Below, in pieces: positions 7,859-16,904 of a stretch of DNA of 64,000 nt; within the stretch, counting starts at the first letter, position 1, and each line of letters begins with the position of its first letter. This DNA comes from Leptolyngbya sp. PCC 6406. GTDB lineage: Bacteria; Cyanobacteriota; Cyanobacteriia; Phormidesmidales; Phormidesmidaceae. A program made the translations under genes and the position numbers. The DNA lies in assembly GCF_000332095.2 (NCBI RefSeq), contig NZ_KI913949.1, positions 1,272,291 through 1,336,290 of the forward strand, read 5' to 3'. Under the pieces are notes generated by a model, which was not told the DNA's origin, searched no databases, and saw nothing but the letters and a program-made list of their open reading frames with translations.

Positions 7859-10564
7859 ATGGGAGAGATCCGCACCGTGACCAATAGCTTCAACGCCCAG
7901 CAAACCCTCACCGTTAACGGCAAAGACTATATCTATTACAGTCTGCCCGAGGCCGCCACAACCCTCGGCGACATCAGTCGGCTGCCCTATAGCCTCAAGG
8001 TATTGCTGGAAAACCTGCTGCGTTACGAAGATGGGCGCACGGTAAAAGCGGAAGACGTGCAGGCAGTGGCCAACTGGCTCCAGAGCAAAACCTCCAACCG
8101 CGAAATTGCCTACCGTCCCGCCCGCGTCCTCATGCAGGACTTTACAGGAGTCCCTGCTGTGGTGGACTTAGCCGCCATGCGGGACGCGATGGTAGCCCTG
8201 GGGGGAAGCCCAGAGCAGATCAATCCCCTGGCCCCCGTGGATTTGGTGATTGACCATTCGGTGATGGTGGATAGCTTTGGCAGTGACCATGCCTTCGCCG
8301 ACAACGTCACCAAGGAGTTCTATCGCAACAATGAGCGTTACGCCTTTCTGCGCTGGGGTCAGAGCGCCTTTGACAATTTCCGGGTGGTGCCTCCAGGAAC
8401 GGGCATTTGTCACCAGGTCAACCTAGAGTACCTGGCTCAGGTGGTGTGGACGAAGGAGGAGAACGGTCAAACTGTGGCCTACCCCGATACCCTGGTGGGC
8501 ACCGATAGCCACACGACGATGATCAATGGCCTTGCTGTCCTCGGCTGGGGTGTGGGCGGCATTGAGGCAGAAGCAGCCATGTTGGGCCAACCCATCTCCA
8601 TGGTGCTGCCGGAGGTGGTGGGCTTTAAGCTGACGGGAGCCCTGCCGGAGGGGGCCACCGCCACCGACCTGGTGCTGACGGTGGTGCAGATGCTGCGGCA
8701 AAAGGGCGTGGTGGGTAAATTTGTGGAGTTCTATGGCGATGGCCTCTCCTGCCTGACCCTGGCGGATCGGGCCACCCTATCTAATATGGCCCCTGAGTAT
8801 GGGGCGACCTGTGGCTTTTTCCCCATTGATGCGGAGACGGTGAATTACCTGACATTTTCGGGGCGGGATCCGGAGCGCATCGCCCTGGTGGAAGCCTATG
8901 CCAAGGCTCAGGGTCTGTGGCGGGAGGATGATACCCCCGATCCCGTTTTCACCGACAGTCTGGGGTTAGATCTGGCCACGGTGGAGCCTTCTTTGGCGGG
9001 GCCGAAGCGGCCCCAGGATCGGGTGCTATTGTCGGATCTGGCGGTGCAGTTCCGGGAGTCGGACTTTCCCAGCTTTAGTGGCCTGGAGTCCTATGCCCAG
9101 AAGCGGTCGGTGCCTGTCGTAGGAACGGATTACGACTTGACGGATGGGGCAGTTGCGATCGCGGCCATTACCAGTTGCACCAACACCTCCAACCCCTCCG
9201 TGATGATCGGGGCGGGGCTAGTAGCGCGAAAGGCACGGGCCAAGGGGCTGATGGTGAAGCCCTGGGTGAAGACTTCCCTCGCTCCCGGCAGTCAGGTGGT
9301 GTCCGACTATTTAGAAAAGGCGGGGCTCCAGGAAGACTTGGATGCCCTGGGCTTTAACCTGGTGGGCTACGGCTGCACCACCTGCATTGGCAACTCTGGT
9401 CCCCTGCCAGATGCCATTGTGGCGGCGATTAATGCGGAAGATCTGGTGGTGGGAGCTGTCCTGTCGGGCAACCGCAACTTTGAAGGGCGGGTGAGCCCCC
9501 ACACCAAGGCCAACTACCTGGCATCGCCCCCCTTGGTGGTGGCCTATGCCATTGCCGGCAATCTGGCCATGGATTTGAAAACCGATCCCATTGGTCAAGA
9601 TTCCACTGGTAGGCCCGTCTATCTCAAGGACATCTGGCCCACCACGGAGGAAATTAAAACCGTGATGGCAGCGGCCCTGACGCCAGAGATGTTCCGTAGC
9701 CGCTATAGCAACGTGTTCACCGGGACAGAGGACTGGCAGGCGATCTCCACCGAAGCCAGCCAAACCTACCCCTGGCAATCCGCCAGCACCTATGTGCAAA
9801 ATCCTCCCTTCTTTGAGGGCATGGCGGCAACGGTCAATGGCCAAGCCTTCAGCGATATCCATGGGGCGCGGCCCCTGGCCCTGCTGGGGGACAGCATCAC
9901 CACGGATCACATTTCCCCCGCCGGAGCAATCAAGACCAATAGCCCCGCTGGCAGTTATCTCACGGGCAATCAGGTCACCGTGGCGGACTTCAACTCCTTT
10001 GGTTCCCGCCGGGGTAACCATGAGGTGATGATGCGGGGCACCTTCGCCAATATTCGCCTGCAAAACGAGATGGTGCCCGGTTCCTCGGGCGGCGTGACCA
10101 AACACATGCCCGATGGCACAGAGCTATCCATCTACGATGCCGCCATGCAGTACCAAGGGGAAGGGACTCCCCTGGTGGTGATTGCTGGGAAGGAATATGG
10201 CACCGGCTCCTCCCGCGACTGGGCCGCGAAGGGCACCCGCCTGCTGGGGGTAAAGGCAGTAGTGGCGGAGAGCTTTGAGCGCATCCACCGTTCCAACTTA
10301 GTGGGGATGGGGGTGTTGCCTTTGCAGTTTCCACCGGGCAGCGATCGCCGCACCCTGGGCCTAGAGGGCACCGAAACCTTTGATCTGACGGGCCTCAGCG
10401 GTGGCATTCAGCCGGGGATGACGGTGACCCTAACGGTGCACCGTGCCGATGGTAGCCAAATGGAAGTACCTCTGCTCTGTCGCATCGATACTCTGGATGA
10501 GGTGGAATACTACCGCCACGGCGGCATTCTCCACTATGTCCTGCGGCAGTTGCTCGCGGCCTAG
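7859..10564 (+). CDS. acnA: aconitate hydratase, AcnA/IRP type
   Basis: A 901-residue [4Fe-4S] enzyme that isomerises citrate and isocitrate in the TCA cycle. Cluster ligands are visible as Cys440 in [16 protein letters not shown] and Cys506/Cys509 in [15 protein letters not shown]. Substrate-binding segments include [19 protein letters not shown] and [12 protein letters not shown]. Domain order and length match AcnA (about 890-900 residues) rather than AcnB (about 860 residues, different domain order). The start ATGGGAGAGATCCGC at 7859 matches the family N-terminus, and an upstream in-frame ATG at 7802 would add 19 unlikely residues. Cyanobacteria usually carry AcnB, so this gene may have been acquired. 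Whether acnB is also present cannot be seen here. Confidence 0.95.
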   Translation: MGEIRTVTNSFNAQQTLTVNGKDYIYYSLPEAATTLGDISRLPYSLKVLLENLLRYEDGRTVKAEDVQAVANWLQSKTSNREIAYRPARVLMQDFTGVPAVVDLAAMRDAMVALGGSPEQINPLAPVDLVIDHSVMVDSFGSDHAFADNVTKEFYRNNERYAFLRWGQSAFDNFRVVPPGTGICHQVNLEYLAQVVWTKEENGQTVAYPDTLVGTDSHTTMINGLAVLGWGVGGIEAEAAMLGQPISMVLPEVVGFKLTGALPEGATATDLVLTVVQMLRQKGVVGKFVEFYGDGLSCLTLADRATLSNMAPEYGATCGFFPIDAETVNYLTFSGRDPERIALVEAYAKAQGLWREDDTPDPVFTDSLGLDLATVEPSLAGPKRPQDRVLLSDLAVQFRESDFPSFSGLESYAQKRSVPVVGTDYDLTDGAVAIAAITSCTNTSNPSVMIGAGLVARKARAKGLMVKPWVKTSLAPGSQVVSDYLEKAGLQEDLDALGFNLVGYGCTTCIGNSGPLPDAIVAAINAEDLVVGAVLSGNRNFEGRVSPHTKANYLASPPLVVAYAIAGNLAMDLKTDPIGQDSTGRPVYLKDIWPTTEEIKTVMAAALTPEMFRSRYSNVFTGTEDWQAISTEASQTYPWQSASTYVQNPPFFEGMAATVNGQAFSDIHGARPLALLGDSITTDHISPAGAIKTNSPAGSYLTGNQVTVADFNSFGSRRGNHEVMMRGTFANIRLQNEMVPGSSGGVTKHMPDGTELSIYDAAMQYQGEGTPLVVIAGKEYGTGSSRDWAAKGTRLLGVKAVVAESFERIHRSNLVGMGVLPLQFPPGSDRRTLGLEGTETFDLTGLSGGIQPGMTVTLTVHRADGSQMEVPLLCRIDTLDEVEYYRHGGILHYVLRQLLAA

Positions 10565-10787
10565 AGGATCTGCGGGTTAATGGTGTACAGGTGTACAGAT
10601 TTTCTCCCTTCGGGAGACGCAAAGCGTATAGCTTAAGTCGTTGGCGTCAGAGTCTCTCGAAGGGAAAAAGCCTGAGCGAAGTCATTCATAATAATGGCTT
10701 CCCAGGGAGCAAGTCCAATCAGCGGGCATCTTATTTTTCTGCGAATCGCTAGTGCTGCACTCAACCTACGCAGACTCGCAAAGGCAA

Positions 10788-10817
10788 AGTTGACAGACCG
10801 CTAGTGGTCTGTCAACT
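10788..10817 (+). terminator. 12-bp perfect hairpin between convergent genes
   Basis: AGTTGACAGACC, a six-base loop GCTAGT, and GGTCTGTCAACT form a perfect stem between acnA and the convergent DUF1579 gene. There is no T-tract on either side, so it is a candidate bidirectional terminator or a small palindromic repeat. The rest of 10565-10787 has only a TCTCCCTTCGGGAGA hairpin and no gene. Confidence 0.5.
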
Positions 10818-10845
10818 CATGATTGACAGATCACCGGAAAAGGCC

Positions 10846-11361
10846 TCAAAACTGACGGTGATAGTTTGCCGTCATAAACTGGTGCCACTGACCATCATCG
10901 CCCAAGTTAAAAGAGGTCAGTACCCGGTGATCGTCGCTTTTAAATTCGATCACGTCTTTGTACTGAGACATTTTGCCTTCGCCAGCCATGGCAGGCCCCT
11001 CAGAATGTAAGGTGAGCACCCGTTCAGCGGCGTCGAGTTCGCCGTCATAGACCCAAAGGTGACTCATCATTGACCCCAGCCAGGTACCGACATAGCGCTG
11101 CTTTTGGGGGTTGTAGCCCAGGGTCATAAGGGTAGTGGCCATACTGCCACACATTTCGCCCTGACCTTCGGCGACCACCCAGAGACCATCCAGGGATTTG
11201 ACACGCTCTATCCCCGTGGATGTTTCAAGGGACTGATCTGACTCTGCCACAGCCTCAACCTCATAGGTCCACTCACCTACCAACTGTTGGAGCCACTGGT
11301 GTTCTTTTTGGGGCTGTTCTACTGTGGGCGAAGCCTGTTGCACGTCAGTTGTCGTTGTCAT
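10846..11361 (-). CDS. DUF1579 family protein
   Basis: A 171-residue soluble protein. After a Thr/Gln-rich leader it shows HQWLQQLVGEWTYEVE, the G-x-W signature at the start of DUF1579, and then alternating beta strands such as GYNPQKQRYVGTWLGS and TSFNLGDDGQWHQFM, which fit a lipocalin-like barrel. Members of unknown function often sit beside VOC/DGPF-type genes, as here: a VOC protein lies 190 bp upstream on the same strand. ATG at 11361 is preceded by GGAGAAGAACT, a good ribosome site. Confidence 0.8.
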   Translation of the reverse strand: MTTTTDVQQASPTVEQPQKEHQWLQQLVGEWTYEVEAVAESDQSLETSTGIERVKSLDGLWVVAEGQGEMCGSMATTLMTLGYNPQKQRYVGTWLGSMMSHLWVYDGELDAAERVLTLHSEGPAMAGEGKMSQYKDVIEFKSDDHRVLTSFNLGDDGQWHQFMTANYHRQF

Positions 11362-11551
11362 AGTTCTTCTCCATTTACGTCACATTACAAATATGGCTGC
11401 ATCGAAATTGCTGGATAGTTGTGGTGTCCTCGGTGACTGATTTTTGCTGTCTTACAGAAACCCGGTTGATCGATCTAAACCTTGCCCAAGTCCAGAAGTG
11501 GAGTTTTCCCGGTGGGGAAACTCCAGATTTCGGGCTGGACTTGGTATAAGA

Positions 11552-11956
11552 CTAATCACAGTTGATCATCCAGGGAATGCCAAACTGATCAACGGCCATG
11601 CCAAACCGTTTGGCCCAAAAAGTCTCTGCTAAAGGCATTTGAATGTTGCCGCCTTCGGCCAGGGCTTGAAAGATTTTCTCAGCCTTGTCTGGGTCAGGAA
11701 TTTGTAGAGAAACCGAGAAGCCTTTGGGCACATCGTACTGCCCAGGGGGGCAGTCAGACCCCATGATGGCCCAGTCGCCCAGGGTCAGTTGAGTGTGCAT
11801 GATTTTGCTGCCAAACTCAGGAGGCACTTCGGCTTCGGCAGGGGAGCCCGCAAAGGTCATCATGTCACCTAATTCGCCCCCCAAGACTTGGTGGTAAAAG
11901 GTGAAGGCTTCTTTGCATTGGCCATCAAAAAAGAGGTAAGGATTGACTTGCATCAT
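11552..11956 (-). CDS. VOC-superfamily (PhnB/glyoxalase-like) protein
   Basis: About 134 residues. It starts MMQVNPYLFFDGQCKEAFTF and contains FYHQVLGGELGDMMTF and AEGGNIQMPLAETFWAKRFGM, all characteristic of the PhnB/DUF899-like branch of the VOC fold, with the final W-A-x-x-F-G-x-x-x-D-x-F-G-I-x-W block. AAGGAGATC stands immediately before a double ATG (11956 or 11953), so the longer in-frame start at 11989 is rejected. The substrate is unknown; such proteins often lack the metal ligands of true glyoxalase. It is co-directional with the DUF1579 gene. Confidence 0.85.
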   Translation of the reverse strand: MMQVNPYLFFDGQCKEAFTFYHQVLGGELGDMMTFAGSPAEAEVPPEFGSKIMHTQLTLGDWAIMGSDCPPGQYDVPKGFSVSLQIPDPDKAEKIFQALAEGGNIQMPLAETFWAKRFGMAVDQFGIPWMINCD

Positions 11957-12010
11957 GATCTCCTTGAATAGCTGAGTTACATCGAACAATTGGGAACGCC
12001 TCAGGAATAC

Positions 12011-12182
12011 GAGTACACCTAGGCTGAAATAGGCTTACTATTCTGTCGCACCAGCCCAACCTTTTCCGGTCCCCTCTCCCAAGGGGAGAGGGCTAGGGCT
12101 TCGGCGTGAGCTCAGCCGAACGGTGAGGGGCCGAGTGTGCCACGATGAAACGGTCAGGGTATTTCCGCCGCAGAGTACTAGG
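12011..12182 (+). repeat. 150-bp dispersed element, copy 2
   Basis: Begins GAGTACACCTAGGCTGAAAT and ends CCGCAGAGTACTAG. This copy carries an extra 20-25 bp (GCTTCGGCGTGAGCTCAGCCGAA, itself a hairpin) after the GAGAGGGCTAGGG core compared with the copies near 12891 and 32057. A second TTCTCCCTTCGGGAGAA hairpin follows near 12226. Confidence 0.7.
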
Positions 12183-12263
12183 GGACTCGCAGGAAAATAA
12201 CGTACCCGCTCCGCTGATCGGGCTTTCTCCCTTCGGGAGAAAACCTGGCCACTGGGTACACTA

Positions 12264-12797
12264 TTAACCCGCAGCTCCCTTAGCGTTGAACTCAGACCAA
12301 TCCGCTCGATCTAGGCGATAGACTGAGCAGTCGTCGTCGCCAAAGCGGCGGTGTCCCAAAAACTTGAACCCGAGACGCTGGTAAAAGCGGTGGGCGCGGG
12401 TGTTGCTGTCCAGGGGGTCAATCAGCACCGCAGTCACCTCGGGGTTGGCAAAACAATGGACTAGAGCCAACCGCATCATGGTGGTTCCGTAGCCTTTGCC
12501 CAACGCAGTGGGTTCGCCAATCCAAATGTCGATCGCCCGTAAATTGGCAGGCACATCGCCCCAGTAGTGGCTGTCTTCTTCGGCAGGGTCAATGATTTGA
12601 ATGAAGCCAATGGGGCGACCTCCTAGCTCGGCGATCAACTGCTCGCGCCAGACAGGGGTGCGGGCTAGCTCGACCTCCCACATCCAGTCGTCGTTGGGAT
12701 CGGCAGCGACCACATGGGGTTGCTCATCCCAGTAACGGAGTAGGGCTGTGTCGGCAGGGGTAGCGGGCCGCAATGAAATGGCGCTTGACTCAGACAT
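12264..12797 (-). CDS. GNAT acetyltransferase, AAC(6')-like
   Basis: A 177-residue GNAT-fold protein. It opens ISLRPATPADTALLRYWDEQPHV, has the strand GGRPIGFIQIIDP, then DIWIGEPTALGKGYGTTMMR, which contains the acetyl-CoA pyrophosphate loop (G-K-G-Y-G-T), and ends with TRAHRFYQRLGFKFLGHR. This arrangement is close to the aminoglycoside 6'-N-acetyltransferase branch, but environmental members act on varied amines and resistance cannot be inferred. The gene is isolated between two copies of the 150-bp element. Confidence 0.8.
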   Translation of the reverse strand: MSESSAISLRPATPADTALLRYWDEQPHVVAADPNDDWMWEVELARTPVWREQLIAELGGRPIGFIQIIDPAEEDSHYWGDVPANLRAIDIWIGEPTALGKGYGTTMMRLALVHCFANPEVTAVLIDPLDSNTRAHRFYQRLGFKFLGHRRFGDDDCSVYRLDRADWSEFNAKGAAG

Positions 12798-12890
12798 GGT
12801 GGGTACCGGCTGGTTCAGTATCGGCTAACCACGCAATCAATATAGTTCTTATGTACTATTTTGTGAGCGGGCAAAATAAATCTTTAGAAA

Positions 12891-13038
12891 CGACTAGTAC
12901 CGCAGGGCGTAAATCAGTCCACTATTGTCACACCAGCCCAACGTTGTCCGGTCCCCTCTCCCCGTGGGAGAGGGCTAGGGTGAGGGGCCGAGTGTGCCAC
13001 GATGCAACGGCCAGGGTATTTCCGCCGCCCAGTACTAG
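12891..13038 (+). repeat. 150-bp dispersed element, copy 3
   Basis: Starts ACTAGTACCGCAGGGCG and ends CCGCCGCCCAGTACTAG, with the shared core CACCAGCCCAACGTTGTCCGG. The left 30 bp differ from the other copies, suggesting either end replacement or partial decay. Confidence 0.65.
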
Positions 13039-13123
13039 GCCAGAGTAAGCCAGCATTGTGGCTTGACAGCGCACTAGATGCCCGAGTAGGGTAGCGTCCC
13101 TGATGGTGACTGAAATAGCGTAT

Positions 13124-13735
13124 CTACAATAGCGTGCAGTGTTGTTGCAGGGCGTAGTTGAGTTGCTGGCGATAGATGCGCTGGGGGACGACGTAGGCCC
13201 CAAATCGGGCTAGGTGGGGATTCATCATCTGGACATCGAAGAGTTGGAATCGGCGCGATCGCAGTCGTTCCACTAGCTTCACCATGGCCACCTTCGAGCC
13301 CTCGGGGATGCGGTAAAACATCGACTCCCCCACAAAGACCCCGCCAATGGTGAGTCCCAAAATGCCCCCTGCCAGTTCATCCCCCTGCCAAGTCTCAAAA
13401 CTGTGCGCCCAGCCCGCCCCATGGAGCGCTTGGTAAATACCCTTGAGTTCCTCTGAAATCCAAGTTGTATCCCGATTGGCACAGCCCTCCACCACTTCAG
13501 TAAAGGCCCGATCAATAGCGATCTCAAAGCGGTTTTGATTCAGCACCCGCCGCAGTGACTTGGGATAACGGAACCGCTCATCCAGAGGCAGCAGAGTCCG
13601 TTGACGGCTGGAATACCAGGCTACGTTGCCTTCCCCCTCGTTTGCCATCAAGAAGTAACCCTGGGTGTAGCCCTCAATGATGGAGGCAATGTCGTACTGA
13701 AATACTCTCACGCTAGAGCGGGTCCAAAATCCCAC
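13124..13735 (-). CDS. aat: leucyl/phenylalanyl-tRNA-protein transferase
   Basis: The 203-residue enzyme transfers Leu or Phe from tRNA to N-terminal Lys or Arg of proteins, marking them for ClpS/ClpAP in the N-end rule. Family motifs are all visible: GYFLMANEGEGNVAWYS, RFEIAIDRAFTEVVEGCA, TWISEELKGIYQALH, GGILGLTIGGVFVGESMF and FDVQMMNPHLARFGAY. The GTG at 13735 is taken as start; a second GTG eight codons in (VRVFQYD) is also possible. The C-terminus YRQQLNYALQQH is slightly shorter than in enterobacteria, as usual for cyanobacterial Aat. Confidence 0.93.
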   Translation of the reverse strand: MGFWTRSSVRVFQYDIASIIEGYTQGYFLMANEGEGNVAWYSSRQRTLLPLDERFRYPKSLRRVLNQNRFEIAIDRAFTEVVEGCANRDTTWISEELKGIYQALHGAGWAHSFETWQGDELAGGILGLTIGGVFVGESMFYRIPEGSKVAMVKLVERLRSRRFQLFDVQMMNPHLARFGAYVVPQRIYRQQLNYALQQHCTLL

Positions 13736-13863
13736 AGACTTCAGATATTAACCATAATCTACTCTTCTAGAAGCAGGGCCAATATCCCAGAAATGGGGAC
13801 AGAGCAGGTGTACTCAAGGTCTAATGTACTGCTATTCTGAAGGGGCAATGTCGCGTTAGCGTC

Positions 13864-16800
13864 ATGATCCCCCATCAATTAACCCTCAAAAACTTCCTCA
13901 GCTATCGGGAAACCCAATTGAATTTCCGGGGATTACATGTGGCCTGTATTTGTGGTCCCAATGGGGCTGGAAAATCCTCTTTGCTAGAGGCGATCGCATG
14001 GGCCGTCTGGGGACAAAGTCGGGTCGCCACGGAGGACGATGTGATTCACGCTGGGGCTATGGAAACCCAAGTGAATTTCACCTTTGAACATCAGCAGCAA
14101 ACCTATCGCGTTCTGCGCCATCGCCACCGCCAACAGGGGGGTAGCCTAGAATTTCAGGTCCAGACCGAAGCCGGATTTCGACCCTTGACCCAGCGGGGAA
14201 TGCGGGCCACCCAACAGTTAATTTGTGAGACGCTACGGCTGGACTATGACACCTTTGTAAACGCGGCCTATCTGCGCCAGGGTCGGGCCGATGAGTTTAT
14301 GGTGAAGCGCCCGAGTGAACGCAAGCAAATTCTGGCGGACCTGCTGAAGCTCTCCCAGTACGACACCCTAGCGGAACGGGCTAAGGTGCGATCGCGGCAA
14401 GCCCAGGCCCAGACGGTGGTGCTGGAAACCACCCTCACCCGCCTCCAGGGCCAACTGGATCAGCGCAGTGCGATCGCCCAGGAAGCCGTCCAGCTTCAGA
14501 GCCAACTGACGGACCTGCAAGCCCAACAGCAGGACGATCAGAGCCAACTCCAGCACTGGCGAGAGGTCCAGACCCAACGGCAAGAACAGCAGCAGCGCCT
14601 CACCCTGCACCAGCAGCAAGCAGCCCATCTAGCCCAACAGCGATCGCGCCTCGATACGGAAATAGCCGCCCATCGTACCCAGCAATTGGCCCTAGAAGCC
14701 ACCTTGGCAGAGGCTGCAACCATCGAAATCGGTTGGCAACGGTTGCAAGCCCTCCAGGTAGAAGAGGAGGATCTCGCCCATCGGTTTGGCCAACTGCAAG
14801 CCCTGCAACAACAGCACCAGGCGCAAATCCACACCTACCAAAGTCAGAAAGATGCCCTAGAGCAACAACGCCATCAGGCCCAACGGGAACTGGACTGGGT
14901 GGATCAACAGGGCAGCGATCTCGCCGCCACGGTGGCCCAGCAGGATGATATCGCCGCCGCCATGGCCCAACTCCAGGCGGCACGAGACCAGTTGCGTTAC
15001 CTCGATCAACAGCAGGCAGAGGCTGCCCCCCTGATCCAGCGGCAACGGGAGATTCAGACCCAACTAACCCAGGCCCAAGCCCAGATCACCGCTGAGATCC
15101 AAGCCCTGAACCGCTCTGCCCTGCAATTACAACAGCAGATGGAGGCCCAGCCCCAACTCCAACAGGCGGCGGTGGCGGTGGGGCACACCCTAGATCAGCT
15201 CATGGCCCGCCGTGCCTACCAAGAGCAGGTCCGGGAAAAGGGGCTAGAGCGCCGCAGCTTTATGGAACGACTCCAGGCCACCCAGCGCAGCTATGAGGTG
15301 CAGTTGGCCCAAATCGACCAAAAACTAGAGGTTTTGATGACCCCCGGTGCCCCTTGCCCCTTCTGTGACCACCCGCTAGATCCTCTCCACTGGCAGTTGG
15401 TCCGCAGTCGCCATCACCAAGAGCGGGAGGAGATTCAGCGGGATATCTGGGGCATCCACGAGCAGCTCACGGTCTCGGAGCGGGAGATTCAAGTCCTGCG
15501 TCAGGAATACCGCGATCTGGAGGCGGAGTTGGCGGGCTATGGCACGGTGCTGGAGCGCCGGGGGCAACTCCAGGCCCAGCTCGACTCAAGCGCCAGCCTG
15601 CGCCAAGATTTGGCCACCCTATTAGAGGAGCGCCAGCAGTTAGAACAGACCCTCAGCCAGGGATCCTATGCGCCAGATCTCCAGGCGGCTCTAGCCCAGG
15701 TGACGGAGGAACTGCTGGCCCTGGCCTACGACGAGCGAGATCATGCCCTGGTGCGGGGTCAGGTGGATCGGCTACGGTGGGCAGAGATCAAGCAGGCGGA
15801 AATCCACCAAGCCCAGCGAAAACAGGGTCAGCTTCAGGCCCAACGCCCCCAGTTGGAGCGTGCGATCGCAGATCTCACCCAGCAGCTTATGGCGCTGGAG
15901 CAATCGGTAGTCGTCCAGAACATTCAAGCCCTAGGGGCGCAGATCACCGCCCTCGACTATTCCCTTGATCACCACCAGCAGGTCCGGGCAGACCTGCGAC
16001 AGGCCCAAACCTGGGCAGTCCAGTACGCCGCCCTACAACAGGCCCGTGACACCCTGCCCCACGTTCAGCACCAGGGAACCCTACTAGCCCAGCGACAGGC
16101 AGACTTAGAGCAGGCCCAGGCAACCTTAACCCTGCACATTCAAGCAACCCAGGAACTGCTGACAGCCTTGCCCGAGCCCCAGGGGCAGATCGTCCAGTTA
16201 GAGGGCATTTTGGCCGATCGCCAGCAGCAGCGGGAGAACATCCTGGCCCGCACTGGAGCCCTGCACCAGCAGCTTGAGCACCTAGAGCAGCTCCAAGCCC
16301 AGCAGTTGGAGCACCAGCAAACCCTGCTCACCGCCAAACGTCAAGGGCAGGTCTATCAGGAGCTAGCCACTGCCTTTGGCCGCAATGGCCTCCAAGCCCT
16401 GCTGATCGAAAATGTTTTGCCCCAGTTAGAGGCGGAAACCAATCAACTCCTCGGTCGCCTCAGTGCCCACCAACTCCACGTCCAATTCGTTACCCAGCGG
16501 ACGGGACGCAATAAGGCCAAGCTGATTGATACCCTGGATATCCTGATCGCCGATGCCCAGGGCACCCGCCCCTACGAAACCTATTCCGGTGGTGAAGCCT
16601 TTCGCGTCAATTTCGCCATTCGCCTTGCCCTAGCGCGACTCCTGGCCCAGCGCTCCGGCACCCCCCTGCAAATGCTGATCATCGACGAGGGTTTTGGCAC
16701 TCAAGACCAAGACGGCTGCGATCGCTTAGTGGGGGCCATTAATGCGATCGCGGCGGACTTTAGCTGCATCCTGGCGGTGACCCACGTATCCCACTTCCGG

Positions 16801-16869
16801 GAAGCCTTCCAGACTCGCATTGATGTCATCAAAACCCCCGACGGCTCCCAACTCCAGATTTCCCTGTAA
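13864..16869 (+). CDS. sbcC: SbcC/Rad50-type exonuclease ATPase subunit
   Basis: A 1001-residue SMC-like protein that, with SbcD, processes DNA ends and hairpins. The N-terminal P-loop is CGPNGAGKSSLLEAIAW (Lys37). Long Gln-rich coiled coils (about 170-490 and 510-850) flank a zinc hook Cys498-Pro-Phe-Cys501. The C-terminal half has the ABC signature YSGGEAFRVNFAIRLAL and Walker B MLIIDEGFGTQDQ (Asp941, Glu942). No sbcD lies next to it in this window. The large excess of palindromic repeats around it is notable, given that SbcCD cleaves hairpins. Start ATG at 13864 fits the family beginning (MIPHQLTLKNFLSY). Confidence 0.96.
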   Translation: MIPHQLTLKNFLSYRETQLNFRGLHVACICGPNGAGKSSLLEAIAWAVWGQSRVATEDDVIHAGAMETQVNFTFEHQQQTYRVLRHRHRQQGGSLEFQVQTEAGFRPLTQRGMRATQQLICETLRLDYDTFVNAAYLRQGRADEFMVKRPSERKQILADLLKLSQYDTLAERAKVRSRQAQAQTVVLETTLTRLQGQLDQRSAIAQEAVQLQSQLTDLQAQQQDDQSQLQHWREVQTQRQEQQQRLTLHQQQAAHLAQQRSRLDTEIAAHRTQQLALEATLAEAATIEIGWQRLQALQVEEEDLAHRFGQLQALQQQHQAQIHTYQSQKDALEQQRHQAQRELDWVDQQGSDLAATVAQQDDIAAAMAQLQAARDQLRYLDQQQAEAAPLIQRQREIQTQLTQAQAQITAEIQALNRSALQLQQQMEAQPQLQQAAVAVGHTLDQLMARRAYQEQVREKGLERRSFMERLQATQRSYEVQLAQIDQKLEVLMTPGAPCPFCDHPLDPLHWQLVRSRHHQEREEIQRDIWGIHEQLTVSEREIQVLRQEYRDLEAELAGYGTVLERRGQLQAQLDSSASLRQDLATLLEERQQLEQTLSQGSYAPDLQAALAQVTEELLALAYDERDHALVRGQVDRLRWAEIKQAEIHQAQRKQGQLQAQRPQLERAIADLTQQLMALEQSVVVQNIQALGAQITALDYSLDHHQQVRADLRQAQTWAVQYAALQQARDTLPHVQHQGTLLAQRQADLEQAQATLTLHIQATQELLTALPEPQGQIVQLEGILADRQQQRENILARTGALHQQLEHLEQLQAQQLEHQQTLLTAKRQGQVYQELATAFGRNGLQALLIENVLPQLEAETNQLLGRLSAHQLHVQFVTQRTGRNKAKLIDTLDILIADAQGTRPYETYSGGEAFRVNFAIRLALARLLAQRSGTPLQMLIIDEGFGTQDQDGCDRLVGAINAIAADFSCILAVTHVSHFREAFQTRIDVIKTPDGSQLQISL

Positions 16870-16904
16870 TGGTATTACAGGGAAATTAAAGGGCATCGCT
16901 TCCC

